Below, in pieces: positions 1 to 9,569 of a stretch of DNA of 64,000 bases (its first letter is position 1; each line of letters opens with the position of its first letter). The translations under genes and the position numbers were made by a program. Source of the DNA: Sphingomonas sp. A2-49 (GTDB lineage Bacteria; Pseudomonadota; Alphaproteobacteria; Sphingomonadales; Sphingomonadaceae); contig NZ_JAJLPA010000013.1 of assembly GCF_025548555.1 (NCBI RefSeq), positions 25,317-89,316 of the forward strand, written 5' to 3'. Below the pieces are notes generated by a model. It saw only the letters and a list, made by a program, of their open reading frames with translations. It made no database searches and was not told where the DNA came from.

Positions 1-795
1 GTAACCCGCGTTGCGGAGCAGGTGCACCCCGAGCAGGTCCGCCTGATCCTCGGTCAGCCGGAACAGCCGGCCGTTGCGCCCGACCTCGGCGAGCAGGCCG
101 CGCTTGACCCCGGCGGCGTCGAGCCGCGTCGCATGGTGCAGGATGTTGTGCGAGAGTTCGTGCGCGACGACCACCGCGATCTCGTCGTCCGAATAGCGTT
201 CGAAGAAGCGCACCCCGATCTGGACGTTCCGGCCGTCGGCGGACGCCTCCATCCCCGGGCCCAGCAGCACCTCGAACGCGCTGCGGCAGCCGGGCGACGC
301 GGCGATCTGTACCGTTCGGGTGCGGCCGTCGCGACGCAGCACGATGTCGAGCGGACGGTCGGCGGGCAGCGCGGCGATCGCGTCGAAGGCGGCATCGCGC
401 GCGGCGCTGTTCGAGCCCCTCGCCGGCGGCGGCGCGCCCAGCGACCGGCCGTCGGCCGAGACGATCGAATCGTTGGCGCGTACGCCTGCGGCGGCGGCGG
501 GCGACCCGGGCACCACCGCCTCGACCGCGATCGGCGCCTCGAACCCGAAGCTGCGCCGCGCCTGATCGCGCAGGGCGGGATCGTACTGGCCGAGCGCGTG
601 GATCGCCCAGCCCGGCGTCGGCGCCCGGTCCCGGCACAATGCGGCGTTGGCGGTGGTCAGGCGATAGGCGATCGCCGCCATGCGCGCATCGACCGTGCGC
701 AGCGCGTCGAACGTCGCGGCGGTGTCCTGCGCCAGGCCGGCGACGGGGGTCAGTGCCAGCAGGACGGCGGCGGGGAATCGGGGGGCGATCGTCAT
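1..795 (-). CDS. PDZ-containing M48-like zinc metallopeptidase, C-terminus cut by window edge
   Basis: The reading frame opens at the ATG at 793-795 and runs off the left edge after 265 codons, so the C-terminal part is missing. Residues 1-22 form a signal peptide ending in a GLAQ-like cleavage region, so the protein is exported. Residues about 85-167 have the look of a PDZ domain ([20 protein letters not shown] is its ligand-loop region). The zinc motif HELSH lies at 212-216, and E249 in EDQAD fits as the third ligand of M48 peptidases. Known family members act in envelope proteostasis. The substrate is unknown. It is divergent from the DAHP synthase gene. The enzyme class is clear; the subfamily is not. 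Confidence 0.75.
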   Translation of the reverse strand, partial: MTIAPRFPAAVLLALTPVAGLAQDTAATFDALRTVDARMAAIAYRLTTANAALCRDRAPTPGWAIHALGQYDPALRDQARRSFGFEAPIAVEAVVPGSPAAAAGVRANDSIVSADGRSLGAPPPARGSNSAARDAAFDAIAALPADRPLDIVLRRDGRTRTVQIAASPGCRSAFEVLLGPGMEASADGRNVQIGVRFFERYSDDEIAVVVAHELSHNILHHATRLDAAGVKRGLLAEVGRNGRLFRLTEDQADLLGVHLLRNAGY

Positions 796-958
796 GGCCA
801 CCGCCTGTAGGCCAGCGCCGCTGAACGCGGAACAACCCGCCCGCCGCATTTTCCGTCCGGATCCCGGGGGGATACCGTCCCCAAGCGTTCCTTCATTGCG
901 CAAAGGCCGATTTGGGCGCATGTCGCGGCGCGTTTATACCCCGAAGGACGACATCATC

Positions 959-2332
959 ATGGCCGCGAACTGGGCCCCCGACAGCTGGACCACGGCCGAG
1001 GCCCGCCAGCTTCCCGACTATCCCGACGCCGCCGCGCTGACCCGCGCGACCGACACGCTCGGGACGTTTCCGCCGCTGGTCTTCGCCGGCGAGGCGCGCA
1101 ACCTGACCGCCGAACTGGCGAAGGTCGCCGAGGGCGAGGCGTTCCTGCTCCAGGGCGGCGACTGCGCCGAATCCTTCGCCGAACACAGCGCCAACAACAT
1201 CCGCGACACGTTCCGCGTCATCCTCCAGATGGCGGTGGTGCTGACCTATGCGTCGAAGCTGCCGGTGGTGAAGCTGGGCCGGATGGCGGGCCAGTTCGCC
1301 AAGCCGCGCTCCGCCCCCAACGAGACGATCGACGGTGTCGAGCTGCCGAGCTACCGCGGCGACAACGTCAACGACATCGCCTTCACCGCGGAAAGCCGGA
1401 TCCCCGATCCGCAGCGGATGATCCGCGCCTATTCGCAGTCGGCGGCGACGCTCAACCTGCTGCGCGCCTTCGCGCAGGGCGGCTATGCCAACCTGCATCA
1501 GGTCCATCGCTGGACGCACGACTTCATGGGCCGCAGCCCGTGGTCGAAGAAATATGCCGAGACCGCCGACCGGATCGGCGAGGCGCTGGAATTCATGGCG
1601 GCGTGCGGGATCGACCCCGAAACCGTGCCGCAATTGGCGCAGACGCATTTCTACACCAGCCACGAAGCGCTGCTGCTGCCGTTCGAACAGGCGCTGACCC
1701 GGCAGGATTCGCTGACCGGCGACTGGTACGACACCTCCGCGCATTTCCTGTGGATCGGCGACCGGACCCGCTTCGAGGGATCGGCGCATGTCGAGTTCCT
1801 GCGCGGGATCGGCAATCCGATCGGCGTGAAGTGCGGGCCGAGCCTCGATCCCGACGCGCTGCTGCGGATGCTCGACACGCTCAATCCCGGCCGCATCCCG
1901 GGGCGGATGACGCTCATCACCCGCTATGGCTTCGACAAGATCGAAAGCGCGCTGCCCCGGCTGGTCCGCGCCGTCACGCGCGAGGGGCATCCGGTGGTGT
2001 GGAGCTGCGACCCGATGCACGGCAACACGGTGAAGGCGGTGACCGGCTACAAGACGCGCCCGTTCGACCGCATCCTCGCCGAGGTGCGCGGCTTCTTCGC
2101 GGTGCATCGCGCCGAGGGCACGCACGCGGGCGGCATCCATGCCGAGATGACCGGCCAGAACGTCACCGAATGCACCGGCGGCGCGATCGACGTGACCGAG
2201 CAATCGCTCGCCGACCGCTATCACACGCATTGCGACCCGCGCCTCAACGCCGGGCAGAGCCTGGAGCTCGCCTTCCTGCTCGCAGAGATGCTCAACGCCG
2301 AGATGGCGGAGCGCAAAAAGGTTGCGGCCTGA
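959..2332 (+). CDS. Class II 3-deoxy-7-phosphoheptulonate (DAHP) synthase
   Basis: Catalyses phosphoenolpyruvate plus erythrose-4-phosphate to DAHP, the first step of the shikimate pathway, in the cytoplasm. The 457-residue length matches the plant/Mycobacterium-like class II family. Visible family motifs are QGGDCAE at residues 65-71, which carries the metal-binding Cys, the [14 protein letters not shown] stretch near 105, and [10 protein letters not shown] with its metal-binding His. I chose the ATG at 959 because GAAGGA lies about 10 nt upstream and MAANW fits the family N-terminus. An in-frame ATG at 920 is possible but would add a 13-residue basic extension. A strong hairpin follows the stop and tRNA-Glu comes next. 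Confidence 0.95.
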   Translation: MAANWAPDSWTTAEARQLPDYPDAAALTRATDTLGTFPPLVFAGEARNLTAELAKVAEGEAFLLQGGDCAESFAEHSANNIRDTFRVILQMAVVLTYASKLPVVKLGRMAGQFAKPRSAPNETIDGVELPSYRGDNVNDIAFTAESRIPDPQRMIRAYSQSAATLNLLRAFAQGGYANLHQVHRWTHDFMGRSPWSKKYAETADRIGEALEFMAACGIDPETVPQLAQTHFYTSHEALLLPFEQALTRQDSLTGDWYDTSAHFLWIGDRTRFEGSAHVEFLRGIGNPIGVKCGPSLDPDALLRMLDTLNPGRIPGRMTLITRYGFDKIESALPRLVRAVTREGHPVVWSCDPMHGNTVKAVTGYKTRPFDRILAEVRGFFAVHRAEGTHAGGIHAEMTGQNVTECTGGAIDVTEQSLADRYHTHCDPRLNAGQSLELAFLLAEMLNAEMAERKKVAA

Positions 2333-2343
2333 CGCTTGACGCA

Positions 2344-2375
2344 GCGGAAGCGGGCGGCTAATCGCCCGCTTCCGC
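2344..2375 (+). terminator. Perfect 13-bp hairpin between DAHP synthase and tRNA-Glu
   Basis: Arms 2344-2356 and 2363-2375 are perfect reverse complements (GCGGAAGCGGGCG), with a 6-nt loop GCTAAT. It starts 11 nt after the DAHP synthase stop and ends 7 nt before the tRNA. There is no U-tract, so it may be a weak terminator, an mRNA 3' stabiliser or a tRNA-processing element. Confidence 0.5.
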
Positions 2376-2382
2376 ACAGCAT

Positions 2383-2457
2383 GGCCCCTTCGTCTAGCGG
2401 TTAGGACGACGCCCTCTCACGGCGTAAGCACGAGTTCGATTCTCGTAGGGGTCACCA
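2383..2457 (+). tRNA. tRNA-Glu (anticodon CUC)
   Basis: The acceptor arm GGCCCCU pairs with AGGGGUC, and an encoded CCA ends the gene. The anticodon stem ACGCC/GGCGU encloses a 7-nt loop CTCTCAC with anticodon CTC, which reads GAG. The T arm contains GAGTTCGATTCTC. All arms of a standard cloverleaf are present. Confidence 0.96.
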
Positions 2458-2806
2458 GCGTTTCAGATTTTATGTCGCGCCGTCCGTGGCGTCCCGTCGT
2501 TTGCCACGACCGCGGTCGTTTGCCCGCCGCATTGCGGCGTCCGGATACGGTGAAGCGGTCGCAGCCACGCATGACCGCGGCCGGGGGGAGATCGCCTGAC
2601 GCACTCACCGTGTCCGCCGGTCCGCTTGCGCAACGCCATGCCGGACGCGCGCCGTTCGCGTCACCCGGCAATCCATCTCCACCCTCTATCATGACTGCCG
2701 GCGGTGGGACGCGGCGTGGCCGCGTGCCGATGCAGCGACGGTGCCATGTCGGGCGGTACAGTGTTTTGAGCAACGTAGTCGGCCCGACGGCGTGCGACGA
2801 CGCGGT
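2458..2806. other. Gene-free stretch downstream of tRNA-Glu
   Basis: About 350 nt between the tRNA and the DUF1993 gene. Open frames exist on both strands, but their translations are Arg/Pro-rich, have no recognisable domain and lack a convincing ribosome binding site. I see no tRNA, terminator or repeat here beyond short GC palindromes. Confidence 0.6.
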
Positions 2807-3328
2807 CTAGCCCTTGGTGCGTGGAATGCCCAGGAAGTCCCGCTTGCCGAGCTTCACCCCCCGCGCCCGCAGGATCGCATAGGCGGTCGTCGCGTGGAAA
2901 TAGAAGTTGGGCTGCGAAAAGGAGAGCAGGAAATTCGCCCCGGTGAAGGGCATCCGCGTCTCGCCGATCGCGAAGTGGGTGTCGCTGTCCGCCAGCGCAT
3001 CGACCGTGTCGCGATCGAACGCCGCGAGGCGCGTCATCGCCGATTGCAGGAGGGCGTGCAGGCCCTCGAAATCGGTCGGCCACGCGGACCGGTCGGGGGA
3101 AAAGGCGCCGGCCCGCACCCCCTCGATCCCGCCGATCGAATGCACCGCGCACGACTTCACCTGATAGCCGAACGGCAGCATGTCGGGTGCGAGGCGCGCG
3201 TCGATCAGGTCGGCATCCGCCTCGCCCCGCTCCGCACAGAATGCCGCCGCCTTGTCGAGCAGGCGGTCGAGCGCGGCCAGGATCTGGAGGTTGGAGGGCA
3301 CGACGGCGTCATAGAGGGAGAATGTCAT
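2807..3328 (-). CDS. DUF1993 family protein
   Basis: A 173-residue cytoplasmic protein with the DUF1993 pattern. It has an N-terminal helix beginning SLYDAVVPSNLQILAALDRLL, a middle region with QVKSCAVHSIGG, and a C-terminal FSQPNFYFHATTAYAILRARG segment ending in a KRDFLGI-like tail. The fold is predicted to be a DinB-like four-helix bundle. The His in NFYFHATTAY is conserved in relatives I know. No enzymatic role is established. It stands alone with no operon partners; the upstream neighbour on the same strand is the DUF1624 membrane protein, 170 nt away. The family assignment is confident, the function unknown. Confidence 0.8.
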   Translation of the reverse strand: MTFSLYDAVVPSNLQILAALDRLLDKAAAFCAERGEADADLIDARLAPDMLPFGYQVKSCAVHSIGGIEGVRAGAFSPDRSAWPTDFEGLHALLQSAMTRLAAFDRDTVDALADSDTHFAIGETRMPFTGANFLLSFSQPNFYFHATTAYAILRARGVKLGKRDFLGIPRTKG

Positions 3329-3498
3329 GTCACGGCTCCGCTGGCTGGAGTGCCGTTATGCCGCGTCCCGTGGGTCCGGTCCACGCCCGGACGGCAAAAC
3401 GCCGCGAGCGGGTTCCGCCGCCCGGGCCCGCGGCCGGCCCCTCCGGCGCGATCGTACCGGGCCGCGCTCGGTCACCGGACCCCGGCGGGCTCCGGTCG

Positions 3499-4644
3499 CT
3501 ACAGATAGCGCATCCACCAGCGCCGGCTGGTGCGCTTGCGGGCGGCGAACCAGCGCGTCGCCAGCCAGAGCGGCGGCGTCATCGCGGCAGCGATCAGCCA
3601 TAGCCAGCCGACCGACGGCACCTCGCCGAACCGCGCGGTGGCGAGGCGCAGCAGATGCAGCGCGTAGATGTGCAGGACGTAGAAGAACAGCGGCGCACCC
3701 CCGAGCACCGACAGCCAGCGACCGCCCCGCGCCGGCCATGCCGCCAGCAGCAGCGCCCCCACCCCCAGCGTCAGCAACAGGAAATCGAGCGATGGCGGAT
3801 ATTTGGTGAGGTTCAGGAACCCCATGACCGTGGCGAGCGCGGTCGGGCCGATGCGCCATGGCGTCGGATCGCCATAGCCGTTGATCCCGCGCAGGACGCA
3901 GCAGGCGGCGAGCAGCGCGATGCCGAGCAGCGCCAGCCGCCGCGCCCGGCGGGCGGCGAACCACGGGCCGATCGCATGGCCCAGCGCGATGACGCCGATC
4001 CAGGGGAGCAGCGGGTAGGACGTCCGCGCCCGCGTCCCCGGCCACAGGTCGATGATGCCGCGGTCGTGCAGGATCGCCCACGGCACATGGCCCGGCGAAC
4101 CGGCCGCGAAGGCGATCGGATCGAGCGCATTGTGGCCGATGACGATCGCCGCGCCGATCGCCGCGATCCATCCGCGCGGCAGGTGCACGAGCGCCGCCAG
4201 CGAGATCATCGACCAGCCGATCGCCCAGATCACCTGGAGGAACACCATCGGCGGGGGAAGCACGAAGCTCCAGCCGAAGCCGACGACGGTCACTTCGAGC
4301 ACGATCAGGAACAGCCCGCGCCGGAGCAGGAAGCCGGCGGTCGCGGCGGCGGGCCTGCCCTGCCCGTACAGCCACGCCGCGATCCCGGTCAGCGCGACGA
4401 ATATCGGTGCGCACAGGTGCGCCGCCAGCCGCGTGAAGACCAGGCCGGGCGGCGTCGTGGTCAGGTCCATCGGGTCGGCGACCTGATGTCCGATGAAGAA
4501 GGTTTCGCGCGTATGGTCGACCAGCATCAGCAGCATGACCAGCCCGCGCAGCCCGTCGATCGAGGCGATCCGTGCCCCCGGCGGCATCGCCGCCGCGGAG
4601 GTTGCGCCGGACGGCATGGTGATGGCGGGCTGCACGCGGGTCAT
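3499..4644 (-). CDS. DUF1624 / heparan-alpha-glucosaminide N-acetyltransferase-like membrane protein
   Basis: A 381-residue integral inner-membrane protein. The family signature [20 protein letters not shown] near residues 25-45 is followed by DHTRETFF, as in acyltransferase-3/DUF1624 proteins, and then by about ten hydrophobic segments. A C-terminal stretch of basic residues (RKRTSRRWW) probably faces the cytoplasm. Related eukaryotic proteins move acetyl groups across membranes onto glucosamine; the bacterial substrate is not known and cannot be read from context. It is divergent from the formaldehyde operon, and the 110 nt between them must hold both promoters. The start ATG at 4644 may be too early; MPSGATS at codon 10 is an alternative. 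Confidence 0.78.
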   Translation of the reverse strand: MTRVQPAITMPSGATSAAAMPPGARIASIDGLRGLVMLLMLVDHTRETFFIGHQVADPMDLTTTPPGLVFTRLAAHLCAPIFVALTGIAAWLYGQGRPAAATAGFLLRRGLFLIVLEVTVVGFGWSFVLPPPMVFLQVIWAIGWSMISLAALVHLPRGWIAAIGAAIVIGHNALDPIAFAAGSPGHVPWAILHDRGIIDLWPGTRARTSYPLLPWIGVIALGHAIGPWFAARRARRLALLGIALLAACCVLRGINGYGDPTPWRIGPTALATVMGFLNLTKYPPSLDFLLLTLGVGALLLAAWPARGGRWLSVLGGAPLFFYVLHIYALHLLRLATARFGEVPSVGWLWLIAAAMTPPLWLATRWFAARKRTSRRWWMRYL

Positions 4645-4754
4645 GGCCGCGCCCTATGATATGTTATCTCACTGCGATCAACCCATCGGCGGCGCTTGCG
4701 TCGGGTGGCGGTCCGGCGGTACCGCGATCGGCCACGTCAACCGGAGCCCGATCC

Positions 4755-5876
4755 ATGAAGACCCGCGCCGCCGTCGCGTTCGCCGCGAAACAGCCGCTCG
4801 AGATCGTCGAACTCGACCTCGAAGGCCCCCGCGCCGGCGAGGTGCTGGTCGAGATCATGGCGACGGGCATCTGCCACACCGATGCCTATACGCTCGACGG
4901 CCTCGACAGCGAGGGGCTGTTCCCCAGCGTGCTGGGCCACGAGGGCGCCGGCATCGTGCGCGAGATCGGCGCCGGCGTCACCAGCGTGGCGGTCGGTGAC
5001 CACGTCATCCCGCTCTACACCCCCGAATGCCGCCAATGTAAGTCGTGCCTGAGCGGCAAGACCAACCTGTGCACGGCGATCCGCGCGACGCAGGGCAAGG
5101 GGCTGATGCCCGACGGCACGACGCGCTTCAGCTACAGGGGGCAGCCGATCTTCCACTACATGGGCTGTTCGACCTTTTCGAACTTCACCGTGTTGCCCGA
5201 GATCGCGGTGGCGTCCATCCGCAAGGACGCGCCGTTCGACACCAGCTGCTACGTCGGGTGCGGCGTCACCACCGGCGTCGGCGCGGTGGTCCATACCGCG
5301 AAGGTGCAACCCGGCGACACCGTCGTCGTGTTCGGGCTCGGCGGCATCGGCCTCAACGTGATCCAGGGCGCGAAGCTGGCGGGCGCGAAGATGATCGTGG
5401 GGGTCGACATCAACCCCGATCGCGAGGACTGGGGCCGCCGGTTCGGCATGACCCATTTCGCCAATCCCCGCGACGCATCCTCGGTGCCGGGGGGCGATAT
5501 CGTCGCGCATATCGTCGCGCTGACCGACGGCGGCGCCGACTACAGCTTCGACGCGACCGGCAACACCGACGTGATGCGCCAGGCGCTCGAATGCTGCCAC
5601 CGCGGCTGGGGGACGAGCGTGGTGATCGGCGTGGCCGAGGCGGGCGCGGAGATCAGCACCCGCCCGTTCCAGCTGGTCACCGGGCGCAACTGGCGCGGCA
5701 CCGCGTTCGGCGGCGCGCGCGGACGGACCGATACGCCGAAGATCGTCGACTGGTACATGGACGGCATGATCCAGATCGACCCGATGATTACCCACCGGCT
5801 GACGCTGGACGAAATCAACCGCGGTTTCGACCTGATGCATGCCGGGACCAGCATCCGGTCGGTGGTGATCTACTGA
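4755..5876 (+). CDS. frmA: S-(hydroxymethyl)glutathione dehydrogenase / class III alcohol dehydrogenase
   Basis: Oxidises S-hydroxymethylglutathione, formed from formaldehyde and glutathione, to S-formylglutathione using NAD+. It is a 373-residue zinc MDR enzyme. Catalytic zinc ligands are visible: Cys40 in GICHTD and His62 in GHE, with Cys170-region [10 protein letters not shown]. The structural-zinc cysteines are at about 92, 95, 98 and 106 ([16 protein letters not shown]). The Rossmann motif GLGGIG follows near 195. The ATG at 4755 gives the canonical [10 protein letters not shown]-terminus; longer in-frame extensions add an unconserved tail. It opens a four-gene C1 operon, also called adhC in alphaproteobacteria. 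Its product is hydrolysed by the fourth gene, fghA. Confidence 0.96.
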   Translation: MKTRAAVAFAAKQPLEIVELDLEGPRAGEVLVEIMATGICHTDAYTLDGLDSEGLFPSVLGHEGAGIVREIGAGVTSVAVGDHVIPLYTPECRQCKSCLSGKTNLCTAIRATQGKGLMPDGTTRFSYRGQPIFHYMGCSTFSNFTVLPEIAVASIRKDAPFDTSCYVGCGVTTGVGAVVHTAKVQPGDTVVVFGLGGIGLNVIQGAKLAGAKMIVGVDINPDREDWGRRFGMTHFANPRDASSVPGGDIVAHIVALTDGGADYSFDATGNTDVMRQALECCHRGWGTSVVIGVAEAGAEISTRPFQLVTGRNWRGTAFGGARGRTDTPKIVDWYMDGMIQIDPMITHRLTLDEINRGFDLMHAGTSIRSVVIY

Positions 5877-5916
5877 TCCCCCGCGCCCCGGAAAAATTAT
5901 AACAGGAGAGAAGACC

Positions 5917-6300
5917 ATGTTCAGTCACATCATGCTCGGCACCGACGATATGGATGCGTCCAGGGCCTTTTACGACGCCGCGCTCGGGGCATTGGGCGTG
6001 CCCCCGGGCCGCTCGGATCCGGCGGGGCGCACCGCCTATATGCACGCCGACGGCATCCTGATGCTAAGCCGGCCGATCAACGGCGAGCCCGCCTGCCACG
6101 CCAACGGCGGCACCGTCGGATTCGCCGCGCCGTCGGCGGAGGCCGCCGACGCCTGGCACGCCGCGGGCATCGCCGCCGGCGGCACCGCGATCGAGGACGC
6201 GCCCGGCGTGCGCCAGTCGCCGTTCGGCCCGCTCTACCTCGCCTATCTGCGCGATCCGGCGGGCAACAAGGTGTGCGCGATGCACCGCATCGCGGCCTGA
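5917..6300 (+). CDS. VOC (glyoxalase/bleomycin-resistance fold) family protein
   Basis: A 127-residue protein with one VOC unit: N-terminal FSHIMLGTDDMDASRAFYDA carrying a His at residue 4, a central TVGFAAPSAEAADAWH segment, and a C-terminal YLAYLRDPAGNKVCAMH with an Asp/Asn turn. A GGAGAG ribosome binding site (AACAGGAGAGAAG) sits just upstream of ATG 5917. The stop overlaps the purU start (TGATG), so it is co-translated in the formaldehyde operon. Its role is unknown. Placement suggests it handles a glutathione or aldehyde adduct, for instance helping glutathione react with formaldehyde, but this is inference only. Confidence 0.85.
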   Translation: MFSHIMLGTDDMDASRAFYDAALGALGVPPGRSDPAGRTAYMHADGILMLSRPINGEPACHANGGTVGFAAPSAEAADAWHAAGIAAGGTAIEDAPGVRQSPFGPLYLAYLRDPAGNKVCAMHRIAA

Positions 6301-7175
6301 TGCGCGATCCCGCCTCGCCTGCGGCACTGGTGCTCACGCTGACGTGCGAGGATCGCGTCGGCATCGTGGCCGCGGTATCGGGGGCGCTGGCGGGAATCGA
6401 CGGGTTCATCCTCGACAGCCAGCAATATGCCGATCTGGAGACGGGGCGCTTCTTCATGCGCGTCGTCTTCGGCGGCGGCGGCGCGCGCTTTCCCGGCGAC
6501 CCCGCGGCGGTGCGCGCGGTCCTGGCCCCGGTCGCGGATGCCTTGGGGTTCGACTGGCGCCTTCACGCCGCGGACGACCGGCCGCGCGTACTGATCGCGG
6601 TGTCGAAGGGGTCGCACTGCCTCAACGACCTGCTTCACCGCCGGCAGACCGGCACGCTGCCGGTCGAGATCGTCGGCGTGGTGTCCAACCACGACGCGCT
6701 GCGTCCGCTGGTCGAATGGCACGGGCTGCCGTGGCACCATTTGCCGGTGACCGACGACCTGCGCGATGCGCAGGAGGCCGCGATAGCGGCATTGGTCGCC
6801 GCGACGCGCGCCGATTACCTGATCCTCGCGCGGTACATGCAGGTGCTCGGCCGTGATCTGGTCGCGGCGCTCGCGGGGCGCTGCATCAACATCCACCACA
6901 GCTTCCTGCCCGGCTTCAAGGGCGCCCGCCCGTATCACCGTGCGCATGCCCGCGGCGTCAAGCTGATTGGCGCGACCGCGCATTTCGTCACCTCGGACCT
7001 CGACGAAGGGCCGATCATCGAACAGGCGGTGGAGCGCGTCGACCATCGCGCCGGCGTCGACGACCTGATCCGGATCGGGCGGGACATCGAATCGCAGGTG
7101 CTCGCGCGCGCCGTCGCCTGGGTCGGCGAACGGCGGGTCTTCCTCAACGGCAACAGGACGGTGGTATTCCGATGA
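6300..7175 (+). CDS. purU: Formyltetrahydrofolate deformylase
   Basis: Hydrolyses 10-formyl-tetrahydrofolate to formate and tetrahydrofolate. The 291-residue protein has an N-terminal ACT domain (about 5-85, starting LVLTLTCEDRVGIVAAVSG) and a C-terminal formyltransferase-type domain (about 90-285). The active-site motif INIHHSFLP is at 196-204, and the catalytic Asp lies in DLDEGPIIEQ near 237. I set the start at ATG 6300, which overlaps the stop of the VOC gene by one base; the upstream in-frame Met would add nine residues inside that gene. The gene overlaps fghA by four bases. In other bacteria purU is often linked to purine or C1 pools; here its neighbours tie it to formaldehyde/formate flux. 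Confidence 0.93.
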   Translation: MRDPASPAALVLTLTCEDRVGIVAAVSGALAGIDGFILDSQQYADLETGRFFMRVVFGGGGARFPGDPAAVRAVLAPVADALGFDWRLHAADDRPRVLIAVSKGSHCLNDLLHRRQTGTLPVEIVGVVSNHDALRPLVEWHGLPWHHLPVTDDLRDAQEAAIAALVAATRADYLILARYMQVLGRDLVAALAGRCINIHHSFLPGFKGARPYHRAHARGVKLIGATAHFVTSDLDEGPIIEQAVERVDHRAGVDDLIRIGRDIESQVLARAVAWVGERRVFLNGNRTVVFR

Positions 7176-8008
7176 CGATCGACACGGTGTCCATGGCGCG
7201 CGCCTTCGGCGGGACGCAGGGGGTCTACACGCACGCATCGCGCGCGACGGGCACGCCGATGACCTTTTCGGTCTATGTGCCGCCGCACGCGGCTGGCGCG
7301 ACGCTGCCCGTCGTCTGGTATCTGTCGGGCCTGACGTGCACCCACGTCAACGTCACCGACAAGGGCGAATACCGCCGCGCCTGCGCGGAGCTCGGCCTGA
7401 TCTTCGTCGCGCCGGACACCTCGCCGCGGGGTGAAGGCGTCGCGGACGATCCCGCCTGGGATTTCGGCCAGGGTGCGGGCTTCTACGTCGACGCGACGCA
7501 GGCCCCTTGGGACCGGCATTTCCGCATGTGGACCTACGTCACCGACGAACTGCCGGCGCTGGTCGCCGCGCATTTTCCCGGCGACATGACGCGGCAGTCG
7601 ATCATGGGCCATTCGATGGGGGGACATGGCGCGCTGACGATCGGGCTGACCTGTCCCGACCGGTTCCGCGCGGTGTCGGCGTTCGCGCCGATCGTCGCGC
7701 CGACGCAGGTACCCTGGGGGCAGAAGGCGCTCGCCGGCTATCTGGGCGACGACCGCGCGGCGTGGCGCGCGCATGACGCGGTCGCGCTGATCGAGGACGG
7801 CGCGCGCCTGCCCGCGCTGCTGGTCGATCAGGGCACCGACGACGCCTTCCTCGCACCGCAATTGCAGCCGGAGCGGCTCGCCGACGCGTGCCGCGCGGCG
7901 GGGATCGACCTGACGCTGCGGATGCAGCCGGGATACGACCACAGCTATTACACCGTCGCGACCTTCATGGCGGATCACCTCGCGTGGCACGCCGCCCGTC
8001 TGGCCTGA
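7172..8008 (+). CDS. fghA: S-formylglutathione hydrolase
   Basis: Releases formate and glutathione from S-formylglutathione, completing the pathway begun by the frmA product at the head of this operon. A 278-residue alpha/beta hydrolase of the esterase D type. The nucleophile Ser148 is in GHSMGGHGA, the probable catalytic Asp in DQGTDDAFL near 224, and His near 257 in YDHSYYTVATF. The LSGLTCTHVN segment near 51-60 forms the oxyanion-hole region. The start ATG overlaps the purU stop (ATGA). The gene ends 10 nt before the convergent metallophosphoesterase. Confidence 0.95.
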   Translation: MTIDTVSMARAFGGTQGVYTHASRATGTPMTFSVYVPPHAAGATLPVVWYLSGLTCTHVNVTDKGEYRRACAELGLIFVAPDTSPRGEGVADDPAWDFGQGAGFYVDATQAPWDRHFRMWTYVTDELPALVAAHFPGDMTRQSIMGHSMGGHGALTIGLTCPDRFRAVSAFAPIVAPTQVPWGQKALAGYLGDDRAAWRAHDAVALIEDGARLPALLVDQGTDDAFLAPQLQPERLADACRAAGIDLTLRMQPGYDHSYYTVATFMADHLAWHAARLA

Positions 8009-8017
8009 CTCGCGCGC

Positions 8018-9160
8018 CTATCGGCGGGTGCGCAGCGTGATCCGCGTCATCTCCGACGGCCGGCCCAGCCGCAGCGCGAAGCCCGGCCACAGCGCGGTGC
8101 CGTTGCTGACGTAGAGCGCCATGCCGTCGACCGGGTAGAAGCCCGAGACGAAGCCGCCGTTCGTCCGTGCCACGATCCGGTCGAGCCCCAGGATCATGCC
8201 GCCATGGGTATGGCCCGACAGCTGGATCGCGACCCCGCGCGCGGCGGCGCGGCGCGCATCGCGCGGCTGATGGTCGAGCAGGATGACCGGCGCTCCGCCG
8301 GGAGCGCCCGACAGCGCGGCGGCGAGATCCGGCCCCGGCTGTCCCGCCGCACGCGCCGACAAATCGGTGACGCCGGCGACGACGAGCTGCGCCGCCCCGC
8401 GGGTCAGGACGGCATGCGCATTGGGCAGCATCCGCATGCCAAGGCCGGTGAGGTGCGCCATCCAGTCGGGGTAGCTGAAGAAATATTCGTGATTGCCCGG
8501 GATCGCAAAGACGCCGTCGGGCGCCCGCAGGTCGCGCAGCGGCGCGACGTCGTCGCGGCGCATCGCGACCGACCCGTCGATGAAGTCGCCGGTGACGACG
8601 ATCAGGTCGGCCCCCGCGGCATTGGCGCGATCGACGACGCGCCGCGTCCACTGCTGGGGGTACAGGCGGCTGATGTGCAGGTCGGTCAGCTGGAGCAGCC
8701 GGTAGCCATCGAACGCCGGCGGCAGGTCGCGGACCGCGATCTCGAGATCGACGACCGGCGGCACGCGCATCGCCTGCGCCACGCCGAGCGCGGACAGCGA
8801 TGCCGCGACCGTCGCCAGCCCGTAGCGCAGCCGGTCGGGCACCACGATCGGCTGCTGCCGGACCAGCCAGGCGACCAGCGTCGCGAGGTCGAGCACCAGC
8901 TGCATCAGCGCAAGGAACAGGATCGCGCCGAACGCCCAGTTGAACGCGACGACGAGGACGCGCGGAAACTCGGGTGCGAACACCGATCCCGACGACAGCC
9001 GGCTCCACAGGTGGAATTGCGACGCGACGACCAGCAGCACCGCCGCCGCCAACTTCCATTCGGTCGACATCGCGAGCGGCCACAGCCAGCGCGCGATCAC
9101 GAGCAGGCATGGCAGGGCAAAGAACAGGTGGAAAATCGTGCGTCTCCGGCGGGGCGGCAT
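8018..9160 (-). CDS. Membrane-anchored metallophosphoesterase (YkuE-like)
   Basis: A 380-residue protein. The N-terminal third has four or so hydrophobic segments (residues about 8-28, 37-50, 68-95, 110-130). The catalytic domain then begins at about 155 with the calcineurin-like metal motifs in order: LTDLHI, GDFIDG, GNHE and GHTHGG. The domain order matches YkuE-type metallophosphoesterases that sit at the membrane. Their substrates are mostly undefined; the YkuE-type link to cell-envelope enzymes is known only in Bacillus. It converges on fghA with only nine bases between stops. Confidence 0.86.
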   Translation of the reverse strand: MPPRRRRTIFHLFFALPCLLVIARWLWPLAMSTEWKLAAAVLLVVASQFHLWSRLSSGSVFAPEFPRVLVVAFNWAFGAILFLALMQLVLDLATLVAWLVRQQPIVVPDRLRYGLATVAASLSALGVAQAMRVPPVVDLEIAVRDLPPAFDGYRLLQLTDLHISRLYPQQWTRRVVDRANAAGADLIVVTGDFIDGSVAMRRDDVAPLRDLRAPDGVFAIPGNHEYFFSYPDWMAHLTGLGMRMLPNAHAVLTRGAAQLVVAGVTDLSARAAGQPGPDLAAALSGAPGGAPVILLDHQPRDARRAAARGVAIQLSGHTHGGMILGLDRIVARTNGGFVSGFYPVDGMALYVSNGTALWPGFALRLGRPSEMTRITLRTRR

Positions 9161-9219
9161 CGCGCGGCGCGGTCCCCGTGCGATGCCGCCTACAGCATGT
9201 GTCGGGCCGCCGGCGAGCG

Positions 9220-9531
9220 CTACGCGGGCCTGGCCAGCATCTTTTCCGCACTCGTCCGCACGAAATCGGCGATCGGGCCCGACATCATCGCGAGCATCAT
9301 CGGCACTCGGACGGTCCCGGCGACGGACGCCGCGGCCACCGTCATGTCGACCGCGACCCGCTGTCCCATCGCGACGATGGCGAGCGCCAGCGTGTCGGGG
9401 CCGGTCCAGTCGGCATCGACGGTGCCGCCGCCGGGGATATGCTGGGCGAGCTTCGGCAACCCGGCCTCGATCCGGCGGCGTGCCTCGTCGCGGCCGAGAT
9501 CGTGGGGAATGTCGAAGGGAATGGTCGCCAT
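9220..9531 (-). CDS. Polyhydroxyalkanoic acid system family protein (PHA_gran_rgn)
   Basis: A 103-residue protein that begins MATIPFDIPHDLGRDEARRR, the conserved N-terminus of the PHA-system family. The family has a VDADWTGPDTLALAI mid-section and a hydrophobic MMLAMMSGPI C-terminal segment. I chose ATG 9529-9531, although the frame stays open upstream into the GH31 coding region, because the family N-terminus starts here. The function is not established; relatives are found near polyhydroxyalkanoate granule genes, none of which are present here. It lies 38 nt downstream of the GH31 gene on the same strand and may be co-transcribed. Confidence 0.82.
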   Translation of the reverse strand: MATIPFDIPHDLGRDEARRRIEAGLPKLAQHIPGGGTVDADWTGPDTLALAIVAMGQRVAVDMTVAAASVAGTVRVPMMLAMMSGPIADFVRTSAEKMLARPA

Positions 9532-9569
9532 GGTCGTCTTTCGGCCTCGGTCCGTGGGAGGGGGCGGCC

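Noticed and set aside
2417..2810. Open frames on both strands after tRNA-Glu
   Set aside because: Low-complexity Arg/Pro composition, no ribosome binding site and no family resemblance. One of them overlaps the tRNA.
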